The notes beneath the pieces were generated by a model. It did not search any database. It worked only from the letters and a program-made list of their open reading frames with translations, and had not been told where the DNA came from. A program made the position numbers and the translations under genes. Shown here in pieces: positions 31,663 through 43,298 of a stretch of 64,000 bases of DNA (positions are counted from its first letter, which is position 1; every line of letters begins with the position of its first letter). This DNA is from Mortierella sp. BCC40632 (taxonomy: Eukaryota > Mortierellomycota > Mortierellomycetes > Mortierellales > Mortierellaceae): positions 3,171,001-3,235,000 of the forward strand of contig WAEK01000005.1 in NCBI GenBank assembly GCA_011634665.1, given 5' to 3'.

Positions 31663-32800
31663 CCTTGGCATCTTGGCGCCAGGCCCCTGTGCATGTCAAA
31701 AGTCTATTTAGGACCCTCTTTTGCCTCAGGCTTTTCCTCAGAGTCGAGGAAGGCCATGGCGACCCCGAAATGTCTCTTTGAAAATGACACAACATCACAG
31801 CTAACACCACCGCTGCAGCATGATCATGTGTCAAGGATAGATCCATCGCTTTCGATCACGGCGCCAGGCCCCTATGAATGCATAAAAAGGTCGGATTTAT
31901 AACCCCTTTTAAACGCATCTTGAGGCATTTTCCTCAGAGTCAAACTGGGATGGGGCCATAAAGTCCCCCGAAATGTTCTTTCAAATGACACAACATCAAG
32001 AATAACACCACCGCTGCAGCATTCAGGGATCATGTGTCAAGGATAGATCCAACCGAGTCTTGGCATCACGGCGGGATAGCCCTGTGTTAATGGAAATGTC
32101 TATTTAGGACTCTCTTTTGCCTCAGGCTTTTTCTCAGAGTCGAGGAAGGCCATGGCGACCCTGTTCAGGGTCTCTTCTTTGAAAGGACACAACATCATGG
32201 GAGCTGAAAAGACACCACTGCATGAGCATGATCATGTGTCCATGACCGATCCCACCCTTGGCATCTTGGCGCCAGGCCCCTGTGCATGTCAAAAGTCTAT
32301 TTAGGACTCTCTTTTGCCTCAGACTTTTTCTCAGAGTCGAGGAAGGCCATGGCGACCCCGAAATGTCTCTTTGAAAATGACACAACATGCAGCAGTTAAA
32401 ACCACTTGCTGCATGAAATGATCATGAGTCCATGACCGACTCTGTGTGGTTGGCATCTTGGCGCCTTTTTTGTGCATGTCAAAAGTTGTTTTTTTTTTTT
32501 TCTCTTTTTCCCTCAGAGTTCATTTTTGTCAGAGTCGAGGAAGGCCATGGCGACCCCGAAATGTCTCTTTGAAATTGACACAACATCACAGCTAATGACC
32601 ACACACAAGATGAGAGATGAGGTATTCCCCATTTCCATAACTTTTGCTTTTTCCCTCTTGGCATCTTGGATGCCTGAAACCCTGTGCATCACAAAGTTCT
32701 AGTTAGTGGGCCAGGCCTCTTTACAGTCTCCCCTCAGACTTTTTTCTCAGGGTCGAGGAAGGCCGTGGCGCATTCTAAATGTTTTGAAAGCAGGTCTAAC
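31663..32800. repeat. Tandem array of about six ~200-bp units
   Basis: Units starting with GGCATCTTGGCGCCAGG-type sequence recur near 31666, 31855, 32061, 32260, 32453 and 32660. Each carries a TTTTTCTCAGAGTCGAGGAA-like block, GGCCATGGCGACCCCGAAAT and ACACAACAT. Units have diverged by substitutions and small indels. The array fills the space between gypsy 2 and gypsy 3, with no coding potential beyond the repeat. Confidence 0.82.
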
Positions 32801-32809
32801 AAAGAAGGG

Positions 32810-35800
32810 AGTGGCAGGAAAAGATGATCTTTATTGGTGGTAGGTGAAGGGACTATTTATACATGTGAGTGAGGTGGACCTTTTAAGTTATAGGGGTGGG
32901 AGTGGACATGACCTCAAAGGTTAAAGGGGTGGGTGCTGATGGTCGATACTGTGACACCTTCCCCCATTAAGTGAAGCAGGGCGTGATCCTTACAGTACTC
33001 TCTAAGGGTGTCTTCACAATGTGAAAGATTTTTGAGAGGCTCCCAGGTGGCATCTGAAGCAGCATCGTACCCGACCCATTTGACAAGAAAACTTGTCTTT
33101 TTCGTTTTGGGTGTCGTCCTGTGCGCTAAGATAGCCTCTACTTCATGTTCCTCATTACCCTCAATGATATCGGGTTCTGGAGGAGGTGAAGTCCGGCGGC
33201 CAAGCGACTCTGGAGATGGAACAAACGGTTTAAAACGGTCGACATGAAATACGTCATGTATTTTCAATGTAGGGGGTAGCTCGACCTTGAAGGAGACCGG
33301 GCTTCGTTGTTCGAGGAGTGTGAACGGGCCAAAGTATCGAGCCTGTAGTGATGCAGCTGGTCGGCTAGAGTCATACGCAGTTGTGATGTTTTCCGTACTG
33401 AGCAAGACTTGGTCTCCCACTTTGAATGAGTGTGGCCTCCGGTGAGCATCAGCATTCTTGATTTGCTGATTCTGAGCCAAGAGAAGGCTGTCTTGTGCCA
33501 GAGATAATGAGGTCTTCTGCAAGGCAACAAATTTGTCCATGTCTGTGGGACAAGCTTCTTCAGGGGGGCCCGAGGAGGGAAGCAGGAACCCGTGGATGGA
33601 ATCCATGATTGAGAAAAATGGGGGGAGACTCCTGTGGATGAATTGACGGCATTGTTGTATGCGAATTCTGCAGCAGGGAGGTATAGGTCCCAGTCATCCT
33701 GTTTGTGGTTCACTAGACTCCGAAGAACTGACTTAAGAGTTTGAATGGCTCGTTCGGATTGACCATCTGTCTGCGGATGAAATGCTGAGGACATGGCAAG
33801 CTTCGTTCCTAGTCGCTCGTGGAGGCGCTTCCAAAAGGAACTAGTGAACTTGCTATCCCGGTCGGAGACAATCGTGGAGGGCAACCCATGGAGGCGAAAG
33901 ACATTTGCAAAGAAACAATTGGCAACGTCCTTTGCTGAATCTGTAGTCCGACTAGGGGCAAAATGGACCTGTTTCGACAATTTGTCTACGAAGACAGTGA
34001 TTGCATCGAATTTGCGTGCTGTTTGTGGTAGTTTTACCACGAAATCCATTGATACTGTGTCCCAACGTTGTTCTGGAATGGCTAAAGGTTGAAGAAGTCC
34101 AGCTGGAAGGCGGCGGACTGCTTTGTTACGTTGGCAGCTCGAGCAGGATTCGACATACCGTCGGACATCATTTGACATCTTGGGCCAATAGGCAAACCGC
34201 CGTAAGGTGGCGTATGTCTTGTCAAAGCCGAAGTGGCCTGATATTGCAGCATCATGAACCTCGTGGAGTAGGATTAAACGCAGAGTGGACGACTTCGGGA
34301 CGCAGAGTAATAGGTCACCCTTGCGCTCGACATACAATAGACCGTCCTGCAAAAAGTAGTGTTGTGGTGGTTGGCCTTGAAGACACCACTCATAGACGGG
34401 AGCAAGACCAGGGTCATCAGCATAACCCTCTATAACATGCTGTCTCCAACTTGTATCCGTCTGAAGGCTGAAAGAGTTGATGGACATAGGGACAGGATCT
34501 GGTTCAAGTTTATCAGGTTCGCGGTGGTCCGGACGACGAGAGAGAGCATCTGGTACGATGTTCTCAATTCCCCGCTTGAACTTGAACTCGAAATCATACT
34601 CTTGGAGGAGTTCCATCCATCTCGCCTGGCGCCTTGTCAGTTTGGGCTGGGTTGGAAAGTGTCTCAGCGTATCGTGATCGGTATATACAATAAAGTGTGA
34701 ACCGTCTAAGTAAAAGCGCCATGTTTTGAGGGCGTGGACAACAGCCAGGAGTTCCTGTTCATGGGTAGGGTAGTTCCGTTCAGCTGGGTTTAGTTTGCGG
34801 GATGTAAATGCGACAGGTCTGGATGATCCGTCGGCGTCTGTTTGGAAAAGAACAGCACCTATGGCAAATCCAGAGGCATCAGTCTCCACTGTGGACGGCA
34901 GATCGGGGTCAAAGATTCGTAGGACTGGAGCGGAGCTGATTGCAGATTTGAGGCTAAGGAATGCTTGTTCGCTGTTTTCATCCCATACGAACTGATGGTT
35001 TTCGCCAAGGAGGGAGGTGAGGGGAAGTGCGATGTCGGCAAAATTCTTGATATATTGGTGATAAAATTGGGCAAGACCAAGAAATTGCTGAACGTCGCGT
35101 TGTTTCTCCGGTCGTGGCCATTCACGAATCGCTTTAACAAGCCCAGCATTGGTGTGAACGCCATCTTTGGTTATTACATGGCCGAGAAACTCCGTTTCTT
35201 CTTTCATGAAAGAGCACTTGCTCAGCTTGGCGTACAGTCCATGTTTTCGGAGGAGGGCAAGGACACTTCGAATATGGCGGAGATGCTCGGTCTTGGTTTT
35301 TGAATAAATCAAAATATCGTCGAGGTAGACGACAACCCACTTGTCCAGAACAGGATCGAGTACTTTCAGCATCATATTGGAAAGGGAAGCCGGTGCATTT
35401 GTGAGGCCAAATGGAACCACATTAAACTCAAAATGACCGTATCTGCAGCGAAAAGCGGTCTTGTGCGTGTGTGGTCCATAGATGCGCTGTTGGTGGTAAC
35501 CAGAAATGAGGTCAAGCTTGGTAAAGTAGGGAGCGCCACGGAATCTGTCAATAAGCTCGTCTATTCTGGGCAGCGGGTGGCGATTCTTCCTTGTGATACT
35601 GTTGAGAGCGCGATAATCGACGCATATTCGGAGAGTGCCATCAGCCTTCTTGACGAATAAAACAGGGGCACCACACGGAGACGTGCTTGGTTTGATGAAC
35701 TTTTTGGAGAGTAGGTCGTCCAGTTGTTTCTTTAGCTCGTCAAGTTCAGCAACAGATAGTCGAATGACGGGGGGCGGGGGGGGTCTGCTGCTGGGTCAGT

Positions 35801-36287
35801 GTCGATATGCATAGCATCACCCTCGGTCGGGGGGAAGGCCTGATGGGGAGGGTAGGGGGGAAAAAATGTCGGGGAATTCGTCAAAAAAACAATTGAGTGG
35901 ATGTCGGGGGTGTAAAGGGGGGGGTTGGGGGGGGGGGAGAGGGAGGAGGGGGAGGAGAAGAGGGAGAGGAGGAAGGGGGGCAGAGGAAGGAGAGGAGGAG
36001 GGGGGGAGTGGAGGAGGAGTGGAGGAAGGAGAGGGATGAAGGAGTGGAGGAGGGAGTGGAAGAGTTATTTGTTTGATCTGTGAAGAAATCCTCATCGAGA
36101 GACCGAATAAGGGATGGTAGATTTTTCCGAGATGTCTGTTGCCTCAGTGAAGAAATGAACTCGGGCTTTTTTGAGAAGTGAGGAGAAGTCCCCCGAGTGC
36201 GAGATGAGATAGATGACGATTTGAAACCAGTGCATTCCCAATCGATGGTGAGGCCGTTGTGTTGGAACCGTAGATTGTTTGTGTCAG
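32810..36287 (-). mobile_element. Gypsy 3: truncated chromovirus related to gypsy 2
   Basis: The 3' LTR ends at 32956 (minus-strand start TGTCACAG, preceded by the polypurine tract AATGGGGGAAGG) and has TATAAATA and AATAAA; its outer end is not defined. Pol follows, but gag and the 5' LTR are missing: the protease region stops at about 36287, where gypsy 4's LTR begins. A G-rich low-complexity block at about 35925-36075 interrupts the protease-RT linker. Confidence 0.8.
32914..35780 (-). pseudogene. pol: Gypsy 3 pol: RT to chromodomain
   Basis: A frame of over 700 codons covers RT ([20 protein letters not shown] near 35320), RNase H ([15 protein letters not shown]), integrase zinc domain ([12 protein letters not shown]) and core ([28 protein letters not shown]) down to about 33600. 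A frame change then leads to the GPY/F module ([14 protein letters not shown]) and a chromodomain (SFLVKWVGYDAASDATWEPL). The RT N-terminus ([17 protein letters not shown]) is readable up to about 35780. This is the least broken pol of the minus-strand elements. Confidence 0.82.
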
Positions 36288-36291
36288 GAAC

Positions 36292-36529
36292 TGACACTGG
36301 GACCAAGGGGAAATGGGTGGGGGGGAAGACAAGGCAGGTACTCAGGGAAGAAGATTTTATTTCTGGATGCTGGTTACTGGTGGGGGAGAAAAGAACTACT
36401 TATACTAGATGATTGGGCTGTGTTGCAGTGAGTCATACTGACTAACTACTGCGGGTGGCTTCTGTGGTGGCGAACAACAGTCAATCTCATTTGACCATTG
36501 GCTCTTGGTACGCGGTGGTTGTCGTGACA
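36292..36529 (-). repeat. Gypsy 4 3' LTR
   Basis: On the minus strand it starts TGTCACGACAACC directly after the polypurine tract GAAGGGGGGGT and ends CAGTGTCA; 238 bp. The matching 5' LTR is not in the window because the element is cut at 43852. Confidence 0.72.
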
Positions 36530-36539
36530 ACCCCCCCTT

Positions 36540-36899
36540 CTACGGCTGAACTCCGTGAAGCAAGGGGCCAGGCTTGTCAGGGTATTTTCGGTGAAACTCG
36601 GACACGACATCGGGAGAGTGCTCGAGGAAGCTAGCGGGCTCCCAGGATCTTTCGGAGATCGGGAAGTCTTTCCAGTGGACTCGATAGTGCAAGGAGCCGT
36701 TGGTATACTTGGAGTCCAGGATCTCCTCAACTTCCCATTCTTCTTCGCCAGCTACCATGACTGGTGGCTGGGGCCTTGGGGTGCGGTGTGCTGTAGCTCC
36801 TTGCTCCAAAGACACACGGGGGATGCTCAAAGGAGAGGAAGGCAAAGGGACGGTCATCTGGTCGAGGGCCAATGAATGAGAGTCATAGGATTGCTCAGG
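36540..36899 (-). pseudogene. pol: Gypsy 4 pol, chromodomain end
   Basis: Reads ...SYDSHSLALDQM, EEEWEVEEILDSKYTNGSLH, YRVHWKDFPISERSWEPASF to a stop, the classic C-terminal chromodomain. Compared with the related gypsy 5, about 20 residues (ELP..HPVFHVSLLE) are missing at the junction with the LTR-like repeat. Confidence 0.8.
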
Positions 36900-37457
36900 T
36901 GGGAACAACAGCCAGGAAGGAAGGAAAGAATGAAGGGGGACGAAACGAGAAGAGTCTTACATCAAAAGCGCCATGCTACCAACGGGTCGCCAGGAGCTCT
37001 TCAATGGCATGAAACGAGCGGAAGGCAGCACAAAAAGCTAAATCAAGCTTCTACAAAAAGAAAGGGGAAGGGTGGACGCCAGTGTTTCTCAACGAGACGG
37101 ATTTCGTTCGATAACTCGTTTCGTTTCGTTAACGTTTCGTTTCGTTAACGGCCATTTACAGGGAGATAGTACGGGCTTAACGAAACGAGTCCGCGGCTTA
37201 ACAAGACGAGATATTGACTTTTTCTGTTCGATAAGAAACACTGGTGGACGCATCTTACTTTCAAAGTCAACAAGGAACAAAAACAAAAGGAAGAAACGAC
37301 CAGGAGCAAACAAGAGCCTGCTCAAGTATTTATTCATCTACTATCTATTGAGGGGCATGCAGACCAGATGGCTCCGCAGCCCCAAGTTGTCCACCTCTTG
37401 GAAAGGGCTAAAATCGTAAATTTAGCTACTGCGACCAGTGTCAGTTACTACACGACA
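36787..37457 (-). repeat. LTR-like repeat plus gypsy-4 pol tail, copy 1 (carries MITE)
   Basis: The LTR-like part (36900-37457) is TGTCGTGTAG...GTTCCCA on the minus strand with an AATAAATACTTG block. Without the 172-bp MITE and duplication it is 386 bp, like copy 2. Next to it lies the pol segment SLALDQMTVPLPSSPLS, also present beside copies 2 and 3. Confidence 0.75.
37080..37243. mobile_element. hAT-like MITE, 164 bp
   Basis: Terminal inverted repeats CAGTGTTTCT and AGAAACACTG bound the insert, and GTGGACGC is duplicated on both sides (37072-37079, 37244-37251), the 8-bp duplication typical of hAT transposons. The two related repeat copies near 61930 and 63700 show the uninterrupted site with a single GTGGACGC. 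The interior is rich in TTTCGTTAACG-type subterminal repeats and has no coding capacity. Confidence 0.9.
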
Positions 37458-37755
37458 GCGGAAAGAGCGGTTTCCAATTTGCTCGAGGATCGCGAAAGGT
37501 CCCAAGCGTTTGAAATCCAGCTTCTTGCAAGGGCGATCGGTGCGGAGGTTCTTGGCGTTGAGCCAGACCTTATCTCCAATCTTGAACGGGGGCTGGGGGA
37601 GGACACCTTTGTCGTAGTGTTTCGCATGGGACTCGAGGGCACTCTGGATGTTGAACTTCAACTCAGAGTGGAGGTCTTTCAGGGACTGGACACGGTCTTT
37701 GATGGAGGAACCGTCGGATGATCGGGGGACGACAACGGAGAATTTCGGGTGGTGC

Positions 37756-38088
37756 TGTCAAGGACAGACAAGGCAGATTTTTCTATAGGGCAAGGATAAT
37801 ATGTATTGCAGACTGAAGTTCGATGCTATGTCTATCTAAGGGCTATTTATGTGTTTCTATCTAGGGGCAGGAGCCCAGAGAACTGGGGACCCAGGCCAGT
37901 CGGTGTGTAGGATTCTAGGCGGCGCGTCGGAGGAGGGACAAGAGGTGACTGCTGAGTGGCGCGGAGCGCGCACTCAGTATTTTTGGGACGGAGCTCATCA
38001 GCTCCGTCTCAATCATTTTTTTCCTCATTCCTCATTCCTTTAGGAATGAGGATCCTATAGACAGGTTCATTCGCCTAGGTACGTGACA
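37756..38088 (-). repeat. Gypsy 5 3' LTR
   Basis: Near-identical to 42963-43298. An inverted repeat around CCTCATTCCTTTAGGAATGAGG lies near its end. Confidence 0.9.
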
Positions 38089-38098
38089 TTCCCCTCTC

Positions 38099-41000
38099 TT
38101 AGGCGCGGCCTCCAGGCGCGACAATGGGTCCGCGAGGCTTTCCGGGGTACCTTGCATGGAAGTCTTGAATTAAATCGGGACAATGCTGTACATGGTCAAT
38201 CGGTTCCCACGTTTGTTCATCATGGCCTAACCATTTGACCAGATATTGCAAACGGCCATAGCGACGCCTTGAATCTAGGATGATCTCGACCTCATATTCG
38301 GTTTCGCCATCAATCTCCACGGGCGGAGGTGGGGGCGCTCTCCTGTCTTGTAGATCATTCTCCACATGGGGGCTCTAACAAAGAGACATGGAACACAGGA
38401 TGGAGACGCGACATCTCTCGTGGCAGCTCTAATCTGAATGATCGCGAGCCTACCGCTTCAAGGATCTTGAATGGTCCTAGCCGGACGTTGTCCAACTTGG
38501 GTGAGGGCCTCTTGGTACGAATATTGGTACGTAAGAGCCAAACCTTGTCACCTTGTTCATAATGGGGCTGTTCTTGATTTGCGACTATTGACACTACGTT
38601 CATGGGCCTCGTGGGCGTACCCAATATGGAACTTTAGGTCCTCTTGAAGCTCCTTGAGATTCTGGAGTCGTTCTTCTGCTCTAGGATTACTTGCGGCGAC
38701 TCGCGGGATGTTGACGCTGAAGCGGGGATGATATCCTTGGTATGCATAGAATGGGGTCATGTTGATTGATGAATGTAAGGTGTTGTTATAACAAAACTCT
38801 GCCCAATATAATAGTTCTGACCAGTTGTCTTGCTGATAGTTCAGGAAGCACCGTAGATACTGCTCCAAGGTGGAATTGGTCCTTTCTGCTTGACCATTCG
38901 TCTGTTGTCGATAGGATGTGGTCATGTTTTGCTGGACACGAAGGGCGTCCAAGAATTGTCGGGAATATTCAGCAGTGAATACTGATCCGCGGTTCGGTCA
39001 TGATTTCGTCTGGCAGGCCATACTTGGACACGATATGTTGTAAGAAGAGAGTGGCGAGGCCCCTCAGCACCCACGGTACCTTTCGTGGGGATGAAGCGCG
39101 CCATCTTGGTAAAAGCGGTCTACAATAACCAGGATTGCGTCAAAGTCCTCAGAGCTTGGCAGCTGGGTGATGAAGTCCATGGATAACGAGGACCACGGGA
39201 GCTCAGGTACTGGGACAGGTGCATAGAGACCATACGGTTTATGCTTGGATGATTTGTTCCTTTGACAGGTGTCACACGAACTGATGAAGCGCTTCACAAA
39301 CATTCTCATAGAGGGCCATGAATATGAACGGCTAACCAGCTCATGGGTCTTGTGGATTCCAAAGTGACCTGACATGGGATCATCATGACAATGGGATAAA
39401 ATATCCTTCTTGATCGAGTCGTCGTCAGGGATTGCGATACGACCTTTGTAGTACAACAATCCATCCATCACAACAAAGTCTTCTTCCACAGTTGGATCTT
39501 GTTCCAAAGCTTGGATGATATCTCGGGTTTCTTCATCTTCAAGATAGGCAGCCTTGATACGGTCTGTCAGGTCCAGCACCGGAGGCTCTTGATTCATTGG
39601 ATTCTGGATTTCATCTTCATCTTCAACGGGTTCTTGCAACACTTCATCAATTATTTCTGCGATTGTGGCGTGCTCTGGATTCGCGAGGACATACTCCATT
39701 CTTGGCAAGATTGCTTCATGAACTCGACTCTCCCCTCCTCAGAGGGGTACCTGCGGGACAAGGCGTCAGCAGCACCATTCAGCACTCCAGGACGGTATAC
39801 AACTCGAACATTGAACTTGGAAAGACGCTCGGCATATCGGACTTGACGATCACTGAGAGATCTTTTTTCCGAAAAATACTCCAGATTCTTATGATCAGTG
39901 AGGATAGTGGCAGGAAAGTCTGAGTAGGCAAAGTAATGGCGGAATTGTTCCAGTCCTTCGATAGCGGCCAAAAGCTCTGTGTCGTGGACATGGTAGTTCT
40001 TCTCAGGGCCGGAAAGGGAGCGCGAATAATATCCGATGGGGCGGAGGTTGCCATTCTCGTCTGGCTGGCTACACACAACGCCCACAGCTTTCTTAGATGC
40101 GTCTGGTTCAAGATAACACGGTTTCTCTGGATCGAAGTGGCGTAGTATCGGCTTGGAGGCAAATCTCTGGCGAAGGTCGTCAAAGGCATCTTGGGCGGCC
40201 TTGTCCCAAATGAAGGATACGTTTTTCCTTAGGAGTCTTGTCATGGGAGATACCACATCAGAAAAGCTGTCGATAAACTTCCGATAGAAGTTGGTGAAGC
40301 CTAAGAACACTTGGATATCATGGGCCGAGATAGGGGTTGGCCAAGAGAGGATGGCCTCAACTTTAGCAGGGTCCATGGATATTCCCTCAGGAGATATCAC
40401 ATAACCCAAGAACTCGACTGTGGATACATGGAACTCGCATTTCTCAGGAGCTACTTGGAGGTCGGCTTTCATGAGGAGTTCAAGGACTCGGCGTACATGG
40501 CGCTCATGAGATTCTCTATCCGAAGAGTAGATCAAAATATCGTCGATGTAGATCACTACAAACTCATCTAGGCATTCTCGTAATACATCATTCAGGAAGG
40601 CTTGAAAGGTTGCTGGAGCGTTTGTCAATCCAAACGGCATCACCATGTATTCGAAGTGACCATAACGAGTACGAAAGGCGGTCTTCCATTCTTCGCCTGC
40701 TGCGACTCGGATCAAATTATATGCTCCTTTGAGATCCAGCTTGGTGAAGACTTTAGCTGTTCGAAGTCGGTCTAGGGTCTCGGAAATCAATGGCAAGGGA
40801 CAGCGGTTTTTGATCGTTATTTTGTTGAGTGCTCGATAGTCGACACATAAACGCAAGGACTTGCCATCCTTCTTAGGAGTAAACAGGACAGGGGCACCTG
40901 CTGGTGATTCGGAACGCCGAATAAATCCTTTTTTTCAAATTGTCGTCAAGGTACTCTTTAAGCGCGTCAAGTTCTTTTTGTGACAAGGTGTATAAAGGGA

Positions 41001-41860
41001 CCGAAGGGGATCTTGGCATTGGGTTCAAGAGGGATAGAATGGTCGCAGGGGCGATGCGGAGGCAAGGATCCCGCTTCACGATCCTTAAACAATGGGATAA
41101 ATTCTTTGTAATTATCTGGCAGGAAAGATAATGGATCAACAGGGTGTTCTGGGGCACTGATCTCGGACAGTGACAAGATACTAGACTGGGAAGCAAGGTC
41201 ATTTTGCTCAGGGGCTAGGATATCGTCCAAGTACATTTGGCAAAGATAATACTGGTCAATACTGGGATTGGGGTTATCAACCTCAAGACAAGATACAAGA
41301 TTATTTTCTAGGGAGCTAGGCAAGGAGACTGGACACTGTTCAAAACAGTTTTTATTACAATGATCATCACGGAAGGAGACTATGTGCTCTTTCCAGTTGA
41401 TTGAGGGGTTGTGCTTTTTCAGCCAGTCAACGCCTAAGACAACAGGTTGTCTCTGGAGCTTCGTGACATGAAGGGAGATGGTTTCATGATGACTTCCGAT
41501 AGACATCGGTAGCTGAATAAACTCGGTGACGGGGCCATGGGTGCTGGTGTTCCCATCGGCCATGTTTTAGAGAATCTTCTGTTCAAGGGGCTGGGTGGTG
41601 ATGGAGCGAGATTGGACAAAGGAAGCGTCCACAAAGGAAGCCTGAGCACCGGAATCGATCAGCGCCTTGACATAAATTGGGGCGTCTCGGTCGGAAAGGG
41701 TGATGGCAATGGGGACAAGGAGACAGACTCGGGGTTTGGGAGGTTGGGCGGCGAACATTTGGCCTAGGATCCAGTCTGTCTTTGGATCTAGGCCGACTCG
41801 TTTCCCTGGTCGTCTACGTCGGTAGACACAGAGGCAATACGAACCCTCTTGGCTGGGCAT
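38099..41860 (-). pseudogene. pol: Gypsy 5 pol
   Basis: Protease ALIDSGAQASFVD near 41660. RT (40856 downward) with FVVIYIDDILIYSSD at about 40545. RNase H includes EPDASKKAVGVVCSQ and LTDHKNLEYF. Integrase has GHFGIHKTHE...CDTCQRNKSS, MDFITQLPSS, a frame break near 39090, then TNGQAERTNS. A GPY/F-like module (VRLGPFKILEAVGSRS) and chromodomain (QYLVKWLGHDEQTWEPI) end at 38099. Further breaks lie near 41565, 40930 and 38620. Confidence 0.86.
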
Positions 41861-42889
41861 TCTTGAGCGATATGTCCTGGCTTGCCACAGTAGAGGCAGA
41901 GACCATTGTCTCTTCGGTAGCGTTTATCCTCATCACTGAGCTTTCGGGTCTTCATTGAATCAATGTCCATTGCCATTGGGTTTGGCAAGGAGGCAGCTTG
42001 AGATGGCTTCAAGGTAAGGGCAGGTCTTTTCATGGGTAAGTTGGTTTGCGCTTTGTTAGGGGAAGCGGGACAGGTTAGCATAAACCGTCGATGCCTTGGT
42101 CTGTACATCCTTGAGTCTTCGGAGTGTATCCCAATAAGGACACATAGCGGCCTTGACTTCGCGGAAAAAGACCCATCTTGAATGCAGAGGTGAGGGCTGG
42201 CTCGCCCCATCCGTTAAGTTTACTCTGCAAAGTCTTGAATTCTGTGATATACTGGGCCATCGTTTTTCCGTGCTGTTTCAAGGTCATGATTTTCTCGGAG
42301 GCCTCGTCTTGTTCCAGTTGGTTGCCAAAAATATTTTCCAGGGCAGCTAGGAATGACTCGTAATCGTCGAGGACCCCATCGGAGTCTTCAAGTTCCCCGT
42401 TGAGGTATGGAGTGAACATCTTGGCGGGGGCTCCTTCCATGGAGTTCAGGGCGAAGTAAATTCGGTCCTTATCGTTCCTGAAATGGTCGGGGTGACGTCC
42501 GAACACGGTTGCTAGGCGAGCTTTAAAATCGTCGAGGCTCATTTCATCAGAGTTTCCCTTGAACTTCGAGGGGGGAGCGAGGTAGGCGTGCGGGAGCTAG
42601 GGGGACGGTTGATCAGGGACTCAGCAATTCTTTGCATAGACGCAGTCGAGACTTGGTTCGAGTGGGCAGCCTCTTGGAGGCGCTCGGCTAGTGACTGGAG
42701 GACGGCTTGGTCGGGGCGTGTGGCCGCTTGGGTAGCATGAAGCTCTTGTTGGAGCATACGCAACTGTTGTTGGAGTGCCTCGATCGTGCCGTGGACATGC
42801 GTAACAAACTGGCTTGTGTCGAGGTTACCTTGCTGGGCTTGCTCGAGGAGGGAACGCATGGTAAATAGACCTTGGTCGTCTTGGCTCAT
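41788..42889 (-). pseudogene. gag: Gypsy 5 gag, frame-broken
   Basis: Starts MSQDDQGLFTMRSLLEQAQ at 42889 with a Gln-rich coiled-coil-like stretch. The frame changes in a C run near 42570 (SKFKGNSDEMSLDDFKARLA continues), then again near 42130. The capsid part is GKTMAQYITEFKTLQSKLNG. The zinc knuckle CLYCGKPGHIAQEC is canonical, near 41880. Confidence 0.85.
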
Positions 42890-42962
42890 GACTTGGATGG
42901 TTGATGGGGGTCAGTGTTGTATGGAAGAGGGTCGGGGGCAGGAAGTGTGTATGAGTCTGCAA

Positions 42963-43298
42963 TGTCAAGGACAGACAAGGCAGATTTTTCTATAGGGCAA
43001 GGATAATATGTATTGCAGACTGAAGTTCGATGCTATGTCTATCTAAGGGCTATTTATGTGTTTCTATCTAGGGGCAGGAGCCCAGAGAACTGGGGACCCA
43101 GGCCAGTCGGTGTGTAGGATTCTAGGCGGCGCGTCGGAGGAGGGACAAGAGGTGACTGCTGAGTGGCGCGGAGCGCGCACTCAGTATTTTTGGGACGGAG
43201 CTCATCAGAGCTCCGTCTCAATCTATTCTTTTCCTCATTCCTCATTCCTTTAGGAATGAGGATCCTATAGACAGGTTCATTCGCCTAGGTACGTGACA
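42963..43298 (-). repeat. Gypsy 5 5' LTR
   Basis: Outer end borders the GGTGC duplication; inner end borders gag. Confidence 0.9.

Larger units (their letters stand above)
37756..43298 (-). mobile_element. Gypsy 5: full-length chromovirus inserted in gypsy 4
   Basis: LTRs 37756-38088 and 42963-43298 (333 and 336 bp, differing by a few bases near 38005-38020) run TGTCAAGG...ACGTGACA in plus orientation. GGTGC flanks both ends (37751-37755, 43299-43303). The polypurine tract AAGAGAGGGGAA abuts the 3' LTR. Gag, protease, RT, RNase H, integrase and chromodomain are present in order, with several frame breaks. Confidence 0.93.

Noticed and set aside
31663..32800. CRISPR-like array
   Set aside because: Units are about 200 bp, diverged and without unique spacers; a eukaryotic satellite-type array fits.
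35817..36306. Proline-rich minus ORFs near 36 kb
   Set aside because: Made by a G-rich low-complexity block inserted in the gypsy 3 protease-RT linker.
37368..37721. 117-codon plus ORF across the LTR-like repeat and gypsy 4
   Set aside because: It crosses a transposon junction and runs antisense to clear gypsy 4 pol text.
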